From Halorhodospira abdelmalekii (GTDB lineage Bacteria > Pseudomonadota > Gammaproteobacteria > Nitrococcales > Halorhodospiraceae): a stretch of 59,213 bases of DNA. Shown here piece by piece: positions 24,591 through 35,910 of the stretch. Numbering within the stretch: position 1 is the stretch's first letter; each line of letters opens with the position of its first letter. The stretch is taken from positions 1 through 59,213 of the forward strand of contig NZ_NRRN01000017.1 of NCBI RefSeq assembly GCF_016583625.1. Reading direction: 5' to 3'. The notes beneath the pieces were generated by a model. It had not been told where the DNA came from. It saw nothing but the letters and a program-made list of their open reading frames with translations, and ran no database searches. The position numbers and the translations under genes are program-made.

Positions 24591-25982
24591 CTACGCGGAG
24601 GCCACCCCACCGCGCGCCAACAGCCGCGGATCGAGCAGCCGCTGCAACTGCTCCTCGGAGAGCTCAGTCATCTCGCGCGCGACCTCAATCACAGGCCGCC
24701 CCTCCTGATAGGCCCGCTTGGCGATCTCTGCGCCCTTCTCATAGCCAATTACCGAGTTCAGGGCGGTGACCAAGATCGGATTGCGATCGAGAGCGGCACG
24801 CAGATTCTGCTCATTGACGGTAAACCCGTCGATGGCATCCCGCCCGAGGATCGTCGCGGCGTTGGTGAGCAGCTGGATGCTATCGAGCAAGTTGGCCGCG
24901 ATGACCGGCAGCATGACGTTGAGCTGGAAATTTCCCGACTGTCCACCGATGCTGATGGTCGTATCGTTGCCCATGACCTGAGCACTGACCATAGCCACTG
25001 ACTCTGGAATGACCGGGTTGACCTTGCCTGGCATGATGCTCGAGCCGGGCTGCAGCGCCGGCAGGGCGATCTCACCGAGACCGGCCAGCGGCCCGCTGTT
25101 CATCCAGCGCAGATCGTTGGCGATCTTCATCATGGAGACGGCGACCGTCCGCAGCTGCCCTGAGAGCTCCACTGCCGTATCCTGCGAAGAGAGCGCTTCG
25201 AAACGATTCGCCGCCGGGACAAACGGCACTCCCGTCGCCTCGCTCAGCAGCGCGCAGACGCGTTCGCCGAACTGTGGATGGGCGTTGATGCCAGTACCGA
25301 CGGCAGTGCCGCCGATCGCCAAGGCGTGGAGCCGCGGTAGGGCGCTCTCGACACGTGCAACACCGGCGCGGATCTGCCGCGACCAGCCCGACAGCTCTTG
25401 CCCCAGGGTTACGGGCATGGCATCCATCAGGTGGGTGCGCCCGGTTGTGGTCACCTCGGCCAGCTCCTCGCTGCGGGCATCGATCGAATCGGCTAAGCGC
25501 CGCAGCGCCGGTAGCAGCTGATCGTGCACCTCGAGCGCCGCACTGACGTGGATCGCAGTCGGGATGACGTCGTTCGAGCTCTGCCCCATGTTGACGTGGT
25601 CGTTCGGGTGGATCGTCTCAGCAGTGCGCTGGTTGGCCAGATGGGCAATCACCTCGTTCGCATTCATGTTGCTTGAGGTGCCTGAACCGGTCTGAAAGAT
25701 ATCGACCGGGAAGTGCCGATCGTGCTGGTTGCGCGCGACCTCCTCAGCGGCGGCCGTGATGGCATCGGCGACGTTTGGAGCCAGGTCGGTGAGTTCGCAA
25801 TTGACCCGCGCGCACGCCGCCTTGATCAGACCGAGCGCACGAATAAAGGGGGGCGGCATCGGCCGTCCGCTGACCGGAAAGTTCTCCACCGCCCGCTGCG
25901 TCTGTGCGCCGTACAGGGCATCCTGTGGCACCTGCAGCGTCCCCATGCTGTCACGCTCAATCCGATAGCCGTCGCTGTTCAT
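24591..25982 (-). CDS. fumC: Class II fumarate hydratase
   Basis: A 463-residue enzyme of the fumarase/aspartase superfamily. The signature GSSIMPGKVNP, the TGTSSNMNANEV-like GTSSNMNANEV segment, and HPNDHVNMGQSSND are intact. It is the oxygen-stable, iron-independent fumarase converting fumarate to malate in the TCA cycle, in the cytoplasm as a homotetramer. ATG 25982 was chosen from the N-terminal match (YRIERDSMGTLQVP); an upstream frame adds a non-conserved leader. It is divergent from purB, another superfamily member. Confidence 0.95.
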   Translation of the reverse strand: MNSDGYRIERDSMGTLQVPQDALYGAQTQRAVENFPVSGRPMPPPFIRALGLIKAACARVNCELTDLAPNVADAITAAAEEVARNQHDRHFPVDIFQTGSGTSSNMNANEVIAHLANQRTAETIHPNDHVNMGQSSNDVIPTAIHVSAALEVHDQLLPALRRLADSIDARSEELAEVTTTGRTHLMDAMPVTLGQELSGWSRQIRAGVARVESALPRLHALAIGGTAVGTGINAHPQFGERVCALLSEATGVPFVPAANRFEALSSQDTAVELSGQLRTVAVSMMKIANDLRWMNSGPLAGLGEIALPALQPGSSIMPGKVNPVIPESVAMVSAQVMGNDTTISIGGQSGNFQLNVMLPVIAANLLDSIQLLTNAATILGRDAIDGFTVNEQNLRAALDRNPILVTALNSVIGYEKGAEIAKRAYQEGRPVIEVAREMTELSEEQLQRLLDPRLLARGGVASA

Positions 25983-26132
25983 CGCTCGCTCTCCATCCTG
26001 GCCAATATAGCGGTCTAAGAGATTCAAAAACTTGAGCACTGTGGCTTACCGCCCGATCCTAGAGCATCGAAGCGATCGCACAGCCCATCGTTTCAGTGCC
26101 ACGCTGCTCAAAATAGCCGGCAGCTATTGTAG

Positions 26133-27536
<1,404 letters not shown>

Positions 27537-27558
27537 GCGCGGCAGTGGGGACTTATCC

Positions 27559-27596
27559 CGCCTGGCACACCGCAACTTAGGCGGTGTGACCAGGCG
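27559..27596. terminator. Bidirectional terminator hairpin after purB
   Basis: A long stem (cgcctgg plus acaccgc, one internal bulge) with a 7-base loop lies between the convergent purB and VWA genes. The strong pairing and convergent position support terminator function on both strands. Confidence 0.6.
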
Positions 27597-27611
27597 GCCT
27601 CGTCGGTAACA

Positions 27612-30458
27612 TCATTGCGCCCCTCGGCGGATAAACGGATCCAGATCACTTCCTCTCGAAACCCCACGCCCCGGTGCTTCAACCCGAAAGCTTCGATCTA
27701 AAGCCCGCATAACGGGGCGGCCTTGTCTATCCTGGCCGTGAACATGAATCTGGACTCGATAGGTACCCTCATGGCTCGGCACCATCCGGAAAATAGTCTG
27801 CCCACTGGCACCGCCGAGCACTGCCTCAATGCCTCCGAGGCTGACTGTCTCGCTCTTCTGCTCCCCATTCGGATACCAAGTCCGAACCTCAGCACGATCC
27901 CACTGCACCTCGCCGCCGATCAGATCGAAGGCGTAGTCGTCGCCCACCGCCGGTACCAGCCTGTTGGTCTGCCACTGCGTCTTCAATTCAGCCTGCTGGC
28001 CAGCAACGCGCAGGGTGTAGGCCTGCCCTTCAGGGGCCAGATCGACACCGATGACCTCGACCTGCCATCTGCCAGCTTGCGGACTGCGTAGGCGGATCAG
28101 ATCGTAGGTCTGCCGTTCCACCCCATAGCCGCCTCGGACGGCGGAGGCGGAAGTGTGGACCGAGCCATCGGGCGCGGTCAGCCGCAAATCGATATCGCTT
28201 CCGGGCCAGGTCGTTCGAAACTCCGTCACGCTTTGACCAGGCTCCAGCACAACCTGATGCGAATCGATTTCCCCCTCTCTGAGATGGCCCTCGGCGACGA
28301 GTATGACCTGGTCACCGGCAGCTTCGCCTACCAAATGGCTCAGGATTCTTTGCAAATCTTGGGGCGTTTGCGCAATTTCGGCGATACCTCCAGTCGATGC
28401 ACTGACGCGCATCAGCGCATCCGGATCGGCTTCTTCAGAGAACGCAATGGAGTGGACATTGATACCCTCCGGGATGAAGTCGGCCTCGCCCTGCCATTGC
28501 GTCACGTTATCCTCACCATCGCTCATGAGTATAATGATCGGATGAACCCCGGCAGCAGAAGCCATTTCCAAGGCGCTCTCCAATCCTCCGCGGATATCCG
28601 TTCGACCACCGATGGAGAGACCGGCTAACGATTGACGCATCCTATCGCGCTGCGGCCCATCGTAGTTACCCATTGCCTGCAGCGGTGCAACCACCCGAGG
28701 TGAGGAGGCGAACTCTACCAAACCAAAGGTAGCCTGCTCATGTAGGCTGTCCACCAACATTTGCAGCGCAACCAGCCGCAAATCTTGAGGATCGTTCCAG
28801 CGCATGCTGCCCGAGCTGTCCACAACCGCAATAATCGCTGACCCCTCCTCAAACGAAGGCGAAGGGTGTGGCCTCCTGTAGATCTGTCGGACTTTCTCGA
28901 GAAGTTCTTCTCTGTTACTGCGCAAAAAATGGTTTTGAGCGACCCTGATAAAATGCTCCTCACGGAGACGCTCGATCTCTCCTTGAAGCGAAGGATGCAA
29001 CCAATCCTTGATCGTGTAGATCGCCCACCTTTGAATACCAATTAAAGAAAAATCAAAGCGATCTTCCCACAGTGGTTGATAGAGGGTATCGACCACCTGG
29101 TAACCCATCTGCTGTTGAAAGGCGATCAGCCCGGGAAGATCCACCTCTTCAGCACGAATGGAACCAACCTCACCATTTGAAACAAGAGAGCCTACACGGC
29201 CGAGAAGATAGCGATCTATGGTGACCAAAGCCGCCAATAAATCTTCCTGAAAGTCTTCCACAGCTCTAGCCAAACTAATAGCCTCAGCAAAGGCCAAAGC
29301 AGCGGGGCTTGAGACCTTGCCGAGGCGAGCTGCCACCATCGCTACGCTGGCTGCTTCAACGCCTGTACTTAAAGATGCGCCTAACACAGCCCCCATACGC
29401 CTCAAACGGTTCTCAGAGTATTTAGCCATTTGATCGCGGGCATCTTCTAAGCCAGCGATCATGACCGGATCCGTCGAAGGATCATCACGGAGGATACGCA
29501 GCAAATCCTCAATCACGAGGAGGTTCTGCGCATCCTCGAAGGCCGCGGCCAGCAGCACGGTACGTTCGTGTTCCGCCATACCACTAGAGACAACGCTGAG
29601 TCCTACGTTTAACACGGTAAGGGCGTGACCACTATTGCCAAATCGCTTCATTACTCTCGTATCAACACTTCCTGCAACTTGGTCGGTAGACTGCAGCGCA
29701 GTGCTGGCCCCTGTGCTCAATAGTTCGGCGTTATCACGAATATCTTCAACACCGCTAAGGATTCTCGCGCCGGATCCGATTGCCTCGCCAGTCCTCTTGC
29801 CCGTTGACACGTGCGAGAAAAAACTCTCAGCGTTCCTTACCGTGCCGCGGGCCCAATTCTCCCCTTCCAACCGTTCTTGAAGGCGATCGTTGGCAAACGA
29901 GAGTAAGAAAGCATTCCGATAGAGCTGCCGCCGTAACTGCGGAACATCAATCCATTCCCGGCTGCGCCCGCTCCACGGCATGTCAAAGACCCCGGGCAAG
30001 GCGAACTGCGCCCCATCGGGGGCCCGCACATACTCCATTTCGTCGGTCGGATACCCCTCTTGCAACCAGGTGCTAGCCACCAGGGCTTGACTGATCAGCG
30101 GCCGTGCCTCCTCCCAGCTCAGTTCCGCCCCTGTAGCGCGGTCGCGCAATTGTATACCCGTTAAGCCGGGACGCAGCTGTGCCCGATCACGGCTGAACTG
30201 AAACAGCGGCAGCAGGCCTGATCGCACCTCACGTTCGGGAATACCGAGAGTGTGGCTCGATGGAGAGGCCTGCAGTACCTCGATGCCCGTCTCCCCCAAG
30301 GGCCAAGGACCATGCCAGGCATCGGCCGCAGCAGCTACCGAACCTATCCATGGAAAGAGCGCTAGAACGATCAGCACGGCCCCAAGAGAGAGCTTCGCAG
30401 ATCGGACCGAAGCTGGTTTCAGCACCCTCTTCACAGCAGATAACCCTCCCATGGTCAC
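27612..30458 (-). CDS. Secreted or membrane-anchored VWA-domain protein
   Basis: A 948-residue protein. An N-terminal hydrophobic segment (about 22-45) looks like a signal peptide or anchor. A helical region (about 200-520) precedes a von Willebrand A domain at about 538-720 with a complete MIDAS: DSSGS (547-551), Thr in GGRTD (about 620) and Asp in SDGED (about 647). The C-terminal ~230 residues are beta-rich, likely Ig-like. Complete MIDAS implies Mg-dependent protein binding outside the cytoplasm. It is the last gene of the kinase/FHA cluster; GTG 30458 overlaps the stop of the PEGA lipoprotein (GTGA), and an ATG at 30452 is an alternative. The role in the system is inferred. Confidence 0.8.
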   Translation of the reverse strand: MTMGGLSAVKRVLKPASVRSAKLSLGAVLIVLALFPWIGSVAAAADAWHGPWPLGETGIEVLQASPSSHTLGIPEREVRSGLLPLFQFSRDRAQLRPGLTGIQLRDRATGAELSWEEARPLISQALVASTWLQEGYPTDEMEYVRAPDGAQFALPGVFDMPWSGRSREWIDVPQLRRQLYRNAFLLSFANDRLQERLEGENWARGTVRNAESFFSHVSTGKRTGEAIGSGARILSGVEDIRDNAELLSTGASTALQSTDQVAGSVDTRVMKRFGNSGHALTVLNVGLSVVSSGMAEHERTVLLAAAFEDAQNLLVIEDLLRILRDDPSTDPVMIAGLEDARDQMAKYSENRLRRMGAVLGASLSTGVEAASVAMVAARLGKVSSPAALAFAEAISLARAVEDFQEDLLAALVTIDRYLLGRVGSLVSNGEVGSIRAEEVDLPGLIAFQQQMGYQVVDTLYQPLWEDRFDFSLIGIQRWAIYTIKDWLHPSLQGEIERLREEHFIRVAQNHFLRSNREELLEKVRQIYRRPHPSPSFEEGSAIIAVVDSSGSMRWNDPQDLRLVALQMLVDSLHEQATFGLVEFASSPRVVAPLQAMGNYDGPQRDRMRQSLAGLSIGGRTDIRGGLESALEMASAAGVHPIIILMSDGEDNVTQWQGEADFIPEGINVHSIAFSEEADPDALMRVSASTGGIAEIAQTPQDLQRILSHLVGEAAGDQVILVAEGHLREGEIDSHQVVLEPGQSVTEFRTTWPGSDIDLRLTAPDGSVHTSASAVRGGYGVERQTYDLIRLRSPQAGRWQVEVIGVDLAPEGQAYTLRVAGQQAELKTQWQTNRLVPAVGDDYAFDLIGGEVQWDRAEVRTWYPNGEQKSETVSLGGIEAVLGGASGQTIFRMVPSHEGTYRVQIHVHGQDRQGRPVMRALDRSFRVEAPGRGVSRGSDLDPFIRRGAQ

Positions 30459-32203
30459 TCTATCCTGCGGAGGAAGTCATCGAGAACGCCATCCTCGGCG
30501 TCCGAGTGAACACGGTATTGGATCTGCACTTGGCGCTGAGTGGGCGTCACCTCCCCTTCCTCTTTGTACTCCAGTATCCAAGCACGCTGGTATAGACCCG
30601 GCTTCTTATGGGGACCGATCGCATCGCCTGTCAGATCGAGCTGAAAATCGAGCGGGTTTTCACCCTTTCGCAGCACCCGGTGCGACCAACCGCCTTCAAC
30701 TTCAGGGCCGTACGCGAACCGCTGCAGCGTTGTCACGGTCGCGGCAGCACGCGGATTCAAAAAAGACAACCAGCGCCTCTGCTCCAGCAGCAACGGCTCA
30801 ACCTCACCGATTGGGCGCAGCAACCCAGGCCGATCACTGATGACCAAAACCCGCTCCGGTCTCTGCTCCCAGTTCAGCTCAATCGCACCCCGCCCCGGAG
30901 CGAGGGTGGCAAAGTGCAGGTCGCCGAAGGTGCGCAGCGTCCCTTCGCTCAGAGCCGGCGCCTCCCCACCGTGTACAAGCACTGTGAGCTGACCATCGGC
31001 GCGGTTACGCGCTACTCTAAGTCTATCTTGCGCAGCTTTTGCACTTTCGGCGAATTGGTCGGCATGCAAATCGAGCAGTGGGTTCGGGGCACGTGCACGA
31101 TGAAGCGCCAGCACCAGGGTCGCCAGGGGATCGGCGCCGGAATCCTCCACCTGAACAATCTCCACCGAGTCATCGGCCCACGGCGACGCGTATGTGCCGC
31201 CCCGCTGGAGCGCGGCGACCGCCGCTGCGAAGTCGGCCGTCTGTTCACGATGCCGCTTCCAGATCTGCCACGTCTCATCTGCCGTCTTAAGGGTCACCCG
31301 ATCCCCTACCCGCAGCATAGCCATAAGCGCTTCGCCCAAATCGTCGCGCTCTCTCAGCAACTCTACGGCCGCTTCAGCATCTTCCATCTGAACTGCAAAG
31401 GGGCGTTCGCTCCGTTGTTGTCGATAGCGGCGCTGTTCACGCCGCAACGCTTCGACCTCGCTCAACCACTCCCCCTCAAAGCGCCGTTCCCGACGATTGA
31501 CTCTCAACGCCACAACGCGCTCGTCACCAGCCTCAATGGTGAAATCGACCGCACCGGTCAGTCGCTGCCGGTTATTGATTAAACGCACTCCAGCGACGGA
31601 GTAGGTACCCGGAGTGAGTGGCTCCAACTCCTGAGAACCAACCCCCAGATCACGCCCCTGAAAAAAGACCCGGGCCGACTCAGGCTCTGGTGTCACGGTC
31701 GCTCGACCGTGGCTAGGCTCCTCGGCCACAGGAACGGCCTCCAGTTCAATCGATCGGCTGACCTCACGGCCAGGCTCGATATGCAAAAGCTCGCGATGCG
31801 TGCGATACCCCTCCAGTGAAACCTCAAGCGTGTGGCGACCGGCGCTCAGCTCGGTGCGGATGCGACCCTGTGCCGGCCCTTCGTCGCCGATCTCGATAGT
31901 CGCCTCTTCAGGCAGTGCCCGGATCTCCACGGCAGCAAACCCCATCCCCAGGGGCACGGTAATGCGATGGTCACTGCTGCGCGGGATCTCCCTTCTTAGG
32001 GTGTCGCCACGGTACCCTTCAGCCTCCGATGAGAACCGATACCACCCCGGTTCCAGATCGACCGAGCCGCCATGAGCGACAACCTCCCCGGTCTCTGAAA
32101 TACGGACTTGCCCTCCCGGGGGATCGGTATGGAGCGAGACTGTGGTCGAGGTAGCACAGCCAGTCAGCAACAGCAGGATAAAAATCGTTGCCCAGCCCTT
32201 CAT
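30455..32203 (-). CDS. PEGA-repeat lipoprotein
   Basis: About 582 residues. The lipobox LLLLTGC at residues ~10-16 makes it a lipoprotein. Two PEGA-like repeats follow (DPPGGQVRISETG...LEPGWYRFSSEAEGY; LPEEATIEIGDEG...LSAGRHTLEVSLEGY) and probably a third (PEPESARVFFQGRDLG). The rest is unassigned, with a charged helical middle and beta-rich end. PEGA domains are often found beside cell-surface or signalling proteins. ATG 32203 has GGAGAG six bases upstream and lies 10 bp after the FHA-propeller gene; the end overlaps the VWA gene. The three genes look like one translational unit. Confidence 0.8.
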   Translation of the reverse strand: MKGWATIFILLLLTGCATSTTVSLHTDPPGGQVRISETGEVVAHGGSVDLEPGWYRFSSEAEGYRGDTLRREIPRSSDHRITVPLGMGFAAVEIRALPEEATIEIGDEGPAQGRIRTELSAGRHTLEVSLEGYRTHRELLHIEPGREVSRSIELEAVPVAEEPSHGRATVTPEPESARVFFQGRDLGVGSQELEPLTPGTYSVAGVRLINNRQRLTGAVDFTIEAGDERVVALRVNRRERRFEGEWLSEVEALRREQRRYRQQRSERPFAVQMEDAEAAVELLRERDDLGEALMAMLRVGDRVTLKTADETWQIWKRHREQTADFAAAVAALQRGGTYASPWADDSVEIVQVEDSGADPLATLVLALHRARAPNPLLDLHADQFAESAKAAQDRLRVARNRADGQLTVLVHGGEAPALSEGTLRTFGDLHFATLAPGRGAIELNWEQRPERVLVISDRPGLLRPIGEVEPLLLEQRRWLSFLNPRAAATVTTLQRFAYGPEVEGGWSHRVLRKGENPLDFQLDLTGDAIGPHKKPGLYQRAWILEYKEEGEVTPTQRQVQIQYRVHSDAEDGVLDDFLRRIE

Positions 32204-32213
32204 GTGCGCTCTC

Positions 32214-34697
32214 CTACCGTCCAGGGGTGCGTCGTCCGTCGTGACCCAGGAAGACGGGCCAGGGTGCCGCTGCCGTATGAACAGTTCGATTGAACCCATA
32301 CACGGAGATCCGCCCGTTATGGCTGGCCCCAACAACATCTAGCAGCCCGTCTCCGGTAATGTCGGCGAGCAGTGGTGAGGCGATAAACTCGTCGGAGTGG
32401 GCGACGCGCACCTGGAGTTTTTCGCGGCCGCGCACCCCGTCGATCACGCGCAAGGTGCCGTCACGGCCCAGCACCAGGATGTCAGGCAGGCGATTACCGG
32501 AAAAATCGAAGAGTGCCGGCGAAGCGAGCACCCTCGTTCCTAGCGAAGCGGACCAGATCTCATCACCGTTGCTGGCATTGAGCACGTACATCTTCCCACC
32601 CTGGGTGATCGCCACTACCTCGGGAAGACCGTCACCGCTCAGATCGGCAACCACGGGGCTCGCCACGAAACCACCGGATAGCGACGTCTGCCAAGCCAAG
32701 CGCCCAGAATCGGCGCGGACTGCGGTCAGACCGGAACGGGTTGCGGCAATAACCAGCCCCCCCTCCTCAAGGCGAGCAAAAGCGGGGGAGGCATACAGCA
32801 CCTCAGGCACTTCGGCCTGCCACAGCTGCCATACGCGATTTCCTTGAGCAGAGACTGCCATCAGGTGGCCGCGATCGGTAACGCTGACGAAATCCACAAT
32901 ACCGTCGCGGTTCACATCGACGGCCAACGGACTGGTCACCACCTCGCCACGCGTCATCTCGGCGGTATCCCAGAGTTTCCAGCCCCGTGCGCCGTCCAAC
33001 GCTACCAGTCCCCGGTCGGTGCTCGGCACGATGACATCCGGCACGCCGTCGCCATTGACATCGTGCAGGACCGGGCGATTTACGACTGTCCCCAGTTCCA
33101 GATCGCCGGCCCGCCACAGGATCTGACCCCGACCATCGAGCGCCAAGACGGTCCCACCCTGAGTGCCCACCACGATATCGGGCTTTCGATCACCCGTCAG
33201 ATCACCGGCAACTAGAGGCGCAAGGATGCGATCGGCTACATCGACATCAAAAATGCGTTTACCCTCTTCGCCATCCAGCGCCAACACGAACCCCTTCGCA
33301 TCGGCGACTATGATATCCAGCACGCCGTCGCCGTTGATATCGGCGATAACCGGGGTACTCGGCGCCTGCCGCTCGTCGGGCAGGGTCTGTGCCCAAACCG
33401 CTCCGGCTTGCAAGGGCGCATCGACCATCCCCTCGTTGCGAAACGGCAGGTGATCGCGAAAGAGCACCAGGCTCGCCAGCAAGGTCACAACCACGAAGCC
33501 GCCAACCGCATAGACCCAGGCCGGTATAGCATGGGACGAGGCAGGCTGCGCGGCCGGCCGCGGTGGGGCGAAGGTATCGTGGGCAGCCGACCCCGGGGCG
33601 GCATCCGCAGTGGTCGCAGGCTCAGTTTCGAACCGAAATTCTACCTTCCCGATCAGGACTCGATCGCCGTTCTCGAGCGCTCCGGTGTCGATCTTCTTAC
33701 CGTTAATGAAGACTCCATTGGTACTGGCCAAATCCTCGAGTTGCCACCTTTCGGCAACTTCGCCGAGTCGCGCATGGCGAGCCGATACGGTCGGATCGTC
33801 GATTACGATGGTATTGTCTTTATTGCGACCCAGCGTAGCAGGTGGCACGACATCGAATTGGCGCCCTGTCAAACCTCCAGAGATACCGACCAAACGAGCA
33901 CGAGCAATCGGGATGGACGACTGCACTTGGGTTCCGAAACTAGATTGGGGCGAAAAATCGGTGTCAGCACCTGAGGGATCGGCCTGCTGGAGCGCTGGGC
34001 GAACCGATGTTTGGCCCGCCTCACCGCTCTGCTGACCCCCAACCACTCGAAATCGCGACTGATCAAAGCGCAGTTCATCCCCCCCGCGGAGGGGGGACTC
34101 GGTCACGCGTTTGCCATTGACGTAGGTGCCGTTCGCCGAGCCGAGGTCGCGCACTTTCAGCCCCATCCCTTCGACCACGACCTCCGCATGGCGGCGCGAG
34201 ACCTCGGCAGATTGCAGCACCACATCACAACCCGAATCTCGACCAAAAACGGTGCGCCCCTCCAGGGCCACCGACTTGCCTTCCGGCTCGCTGACCAACG
34301 ACCACGCACTGACCGCGGGCCGCACTCGCGTGCCGCTGGCGGCCCCCTTCTCTTTCTTCTTCTCCTGCAGCATTGCATCGCTAATCGCGGCCCGCACTTG
34401 GGTCGGCCGCCGCCCGTCCGGGTCGACCAACTCACACTCCACACTATCGAACTTCAGGCGATCCCAGGCTTTGATTTCACGCCGTCCTGAGATCTTTTCC
34501 CCGTTGATTTCAGTCCCGTTCGTGCTCCCCAAATCGACCACAAAAAAGCGTCCGTTTTCGCTGTGCAACTCGGCATGAAAGCCGGAGACTCCGGACTCCT
34601 TAAGTACGATGGCGTTACTGGCGTCGCGCCCTACGGTAAACCGCCCCGGCACAAGCTCGACCGGAGCGTGCGCGTTATCCTTAAATTCCAGCCTCAT
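32214..34697 (-). CDS. Three-FHA protein with TM helix and extracytoplasmic VCBS/FG-GAP propeller
   Basis: 827 residues. Three cytoplasmic FHA domains (about 1-92, 140-218, 270-355) each show the phosphopeptide-binding GR...S..H...LGSTNGT-type pattern. Low-complexity linkers carry Thr-x-Val motifs at T99, T123, T230 and T256. One TM helix (about 392-413) leads to a C-terminal domain with about seven repeats of DxNGDGxxD type, the calcium-binding VCBS/FG-GAP motif, forming a beta-propeller outside the membrane. Thus phosphothreonine reading inside is joined to a surface domain outside. ATG 34697 follows a G9 tract with only ATAT-type spacing. It lies 16 bp after the PP2C gene. Confidence 0.85.
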   Translation of the reverse strand: MRLEFKDNAHAPVELVPGRFTVGRDASNAIVLKESGVSGFHAELHSENGRFFVVDLGSTNGTEINGEKISGRREIKAWDRLKFDSVECELVDPDGRRPTQVRAAISDAMLQEKKKEKGAASGTRVRPAVSAWSLVSEPEGKSVALEGRTVFGRDSGCDVVLQSAEVSRRHAEVVVEGMGLKVRDLGSANGTYVNGKRVTESPLRGGDELRFDQSRFRVVGGQQSGEAGQTSVRPALQQADPSGADTDFSPQSSFGTQVQSSIPIARARLVGISGGLTGRQFDVVPPATLGRNKDNTIVIDDPTVSARHARLGEVAERWQLEDLASTNGVFINGKKIDTGALENGDRVLIGKVEFRFETEPATTADAAPGSAAHDTFAPPRPAAQPASSHAIPAWVYAVGGFVVVTLLASLVLFRDHLPFRNEGMVDAPLQAGAVWAQTLPDERQAPSTPVIADINGDGVLDIIVADAKGFVLALDGEEGKRIFDVDVADRILAPLVAGDLTGDRKPDIVVGTQGGTVLALDGRGQILWRAGDLELGTVVNRPVLHDVNGDGVPDVIVPSTDRGLVALDGARGWKLWDTAEMTRGEVVTSPLAVDVNRDGIVDFVSVTDRGHLMAVSAQGNRVWQLWQAEVPEVLYASPAFARLEEGGLVIAATRSGLTAVRADSGRLAWQTSLSGGFVASPVVADLSGDGLPEVVAITQGGKMYVLNASNGDEIWSASLGTRVLASPALFDFSGNRLPDILVLGRDGTLRVIDGVRGREKLQVRVAHSDEFIASPLLADITGDGLLDVVGASHNGRISVYGFNRTVHTAAAPWPVFLGHDGRRTPGR

Positions 34698-34699
34698 AT

Positions 34700-34708
34700 C
34701 CCCCCCCC
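34700..34708 (-). promoter_or_regulatory. G9 homopolymer in the ribosome-binding site of the three-FHA gene
   Basis: On the coding strand, nine G residues stand two bases before the ATG and serve as the only plausible Shine-Dalgarno. Related G tracts precede the next genes upstream (G6 at 37678-37683, G7 at 38964-38970, G7 at 39810-39816). Slippage could change translation. Confidence 0.5.
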
Positions 34709-34713
34709 AGCTC

Positions 34714-35778
34714 TTATATGGTGAAATACTGCCGTTTGCGGACGCCCATCTGCCCACATCGATTGTCCTGAAGACCTTCCACAACCTGCGCTATACCTTG
34801 TACCGCGACCGCCTCGGCTGGAGGCTCGCGCAGATCGAACCACCAGAGCAGACTGATCAGCAGTGCGCTAATTAGCACACCTGCGCCAAACATCACCCAC
34901 CGCCGCAACCGCTGGCGCCGCCGCAGACTTCGATTGAGCCGCCGCGTATCGATCGGCACGGTTTTCTGTCCGACAGCCCCTGAAGATGCCGCTGAGTCGG
35001 CAGATTCCGCAGAACTGACCGGCGCATCGGGCGGAGCCGAGATCAACACCACCGTGACGTTATCCGCTCCACCCCGCTCCAGGGCCGCCGCAACCAAGGC
35101 ATCGACCTGCCGCTGCACATTTCCGCGCGCCAGCCGCTGAGCGATCTCCTCCGCCTCTACCTCTCCCGATAGACCATCGCTGCACAGGAGAATCTGCTCG
35201 CCGCGGGTCAGCGTCCCAGTCACCGAATCGACCACGATCGTCTCAGCCACTCCGAGCGCCTGGGTTACCGTGTGACGTTCGGGGTGGTAGGCCGCTTCGC
35301 TGGCCGCAATGACGCCGGCATCGACGAGGCGCTGCACGTAGGAGTGATCGGTTGTCAGCTGCCGCAGGCTGCGACCATTCCAGAGGTAGGCCCGACTGTC
35401 TCCCACCCAGGCAATGTGGTAGCGACTCCCGGCTAGGGCGAGCGCCACCACCGTCGTCCCCATGCCGGGTGCGCCCTGCCCCACGGCTACGGCTTCAAGG
35501 ATCGCCTCGTGCGCACGGCGAATGGCCTGCTCCAAGCCGTGCCCCCGCGCTACCCCCGCCGCGATCTCCTGCACCGCCAGGGCGCTGGCCACTTCACCTG
35601 CACTGTGGCCACCCATACCATCGGCGACCACCCACAACCCCTGCTCCGGCCGCGCGATCCAGGCGTCTTCGTTGTGTGTTCTGACCCGTCCTGTATCGGT
35701 AGCAGCGGCAAATGCAGTGCTCATGGAGGACGACCTCACCCCTGATAACGACGGACGTTGCGCAGTCGCAGTGCTCAT
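34714..35778 (-). CDS. PP2C-type Ser/Thr phosphatase with C-terminal TM helix
   Basis: About 354 residues. The PP2C domain (about 20-255) has all metal-binding motifs: RTHNEDAW, VADGMGGH, GDSRAYLW, CSDGL and GGADNVTVV. A cytoplasmic linker is followed by a TM helix at about 300-320 (VMFGAGVLISALLISLLWW) and a short tail. It should dephosphorylate the kinases and FHA proteins encoded alongside. ATG 35778 was chosen because GGGGTGAG precedes it; upstream in-frame sequence looks like intergenic repeat. An internal ATG at 35724 is also possible. The phosphatase family call is strong; targets are inferred. Confidence 0.88.
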   Translation of the reverse strand: MSTATAQRPSLSGVRSSSMSTAFAAATDTGRVRTHNEDAWIARPEQGLWVVADGMGGHSAGEVASALAVQEIAAGVARGHGLEQAIRRAHEAILEAVAVGQGAPGMGTTVVALALAGSRYHIAWVGDSRAYLWNGRSLRQLTTDHSYVQRLVDAGVIAASEAAYHPERHTVTQALGVAETIVVDSVTGTLTRGEQILLCSDGLSGEVEAEEIAQRLARGNVQRQVDALVAAALERGGADNVTVVLISAPPDAPVSSAESADSAASSGAVGQKTVPIDTRRLNRSLRRRQRLRRWVMFGAGVLISALLISLLWWFDLREPPAEAVAVQGIAQVVEGLQDNRCGQMGVRKRQYFTI

Positions 35779-35789
35779 CTCACCCCCGA

Positions 35790-35905
35790 ACAACCAGACG
35801 CCCAAGCGCTGAGCCCCGAGCGCTGCCAAGGCGGTACCACGGCAGTGCCAAGGCTGTTCCACAACAGCACCACAGCAGTGCCACAATAGCGAAGCAGTGC
35901 CGACC
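35790..35905. repeat. Imperfect short repeats between PP2C and two-FHA genes
   Basis: The motif gcagtgcc and close variants recur at least four times in about 115 bp, in the 132-bp gap between the two genes. No coding potential or clear promoter is visible. Confidence 0.4.
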
Positions 35906-35910
35906 CACTC

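Noticed and set aside
30608-31582. Long plus-strand frame opposite the PEGA lipoprotein
   Set aside because: No RBS, no family features; a shadow of the high-G+C minus-strand gene.
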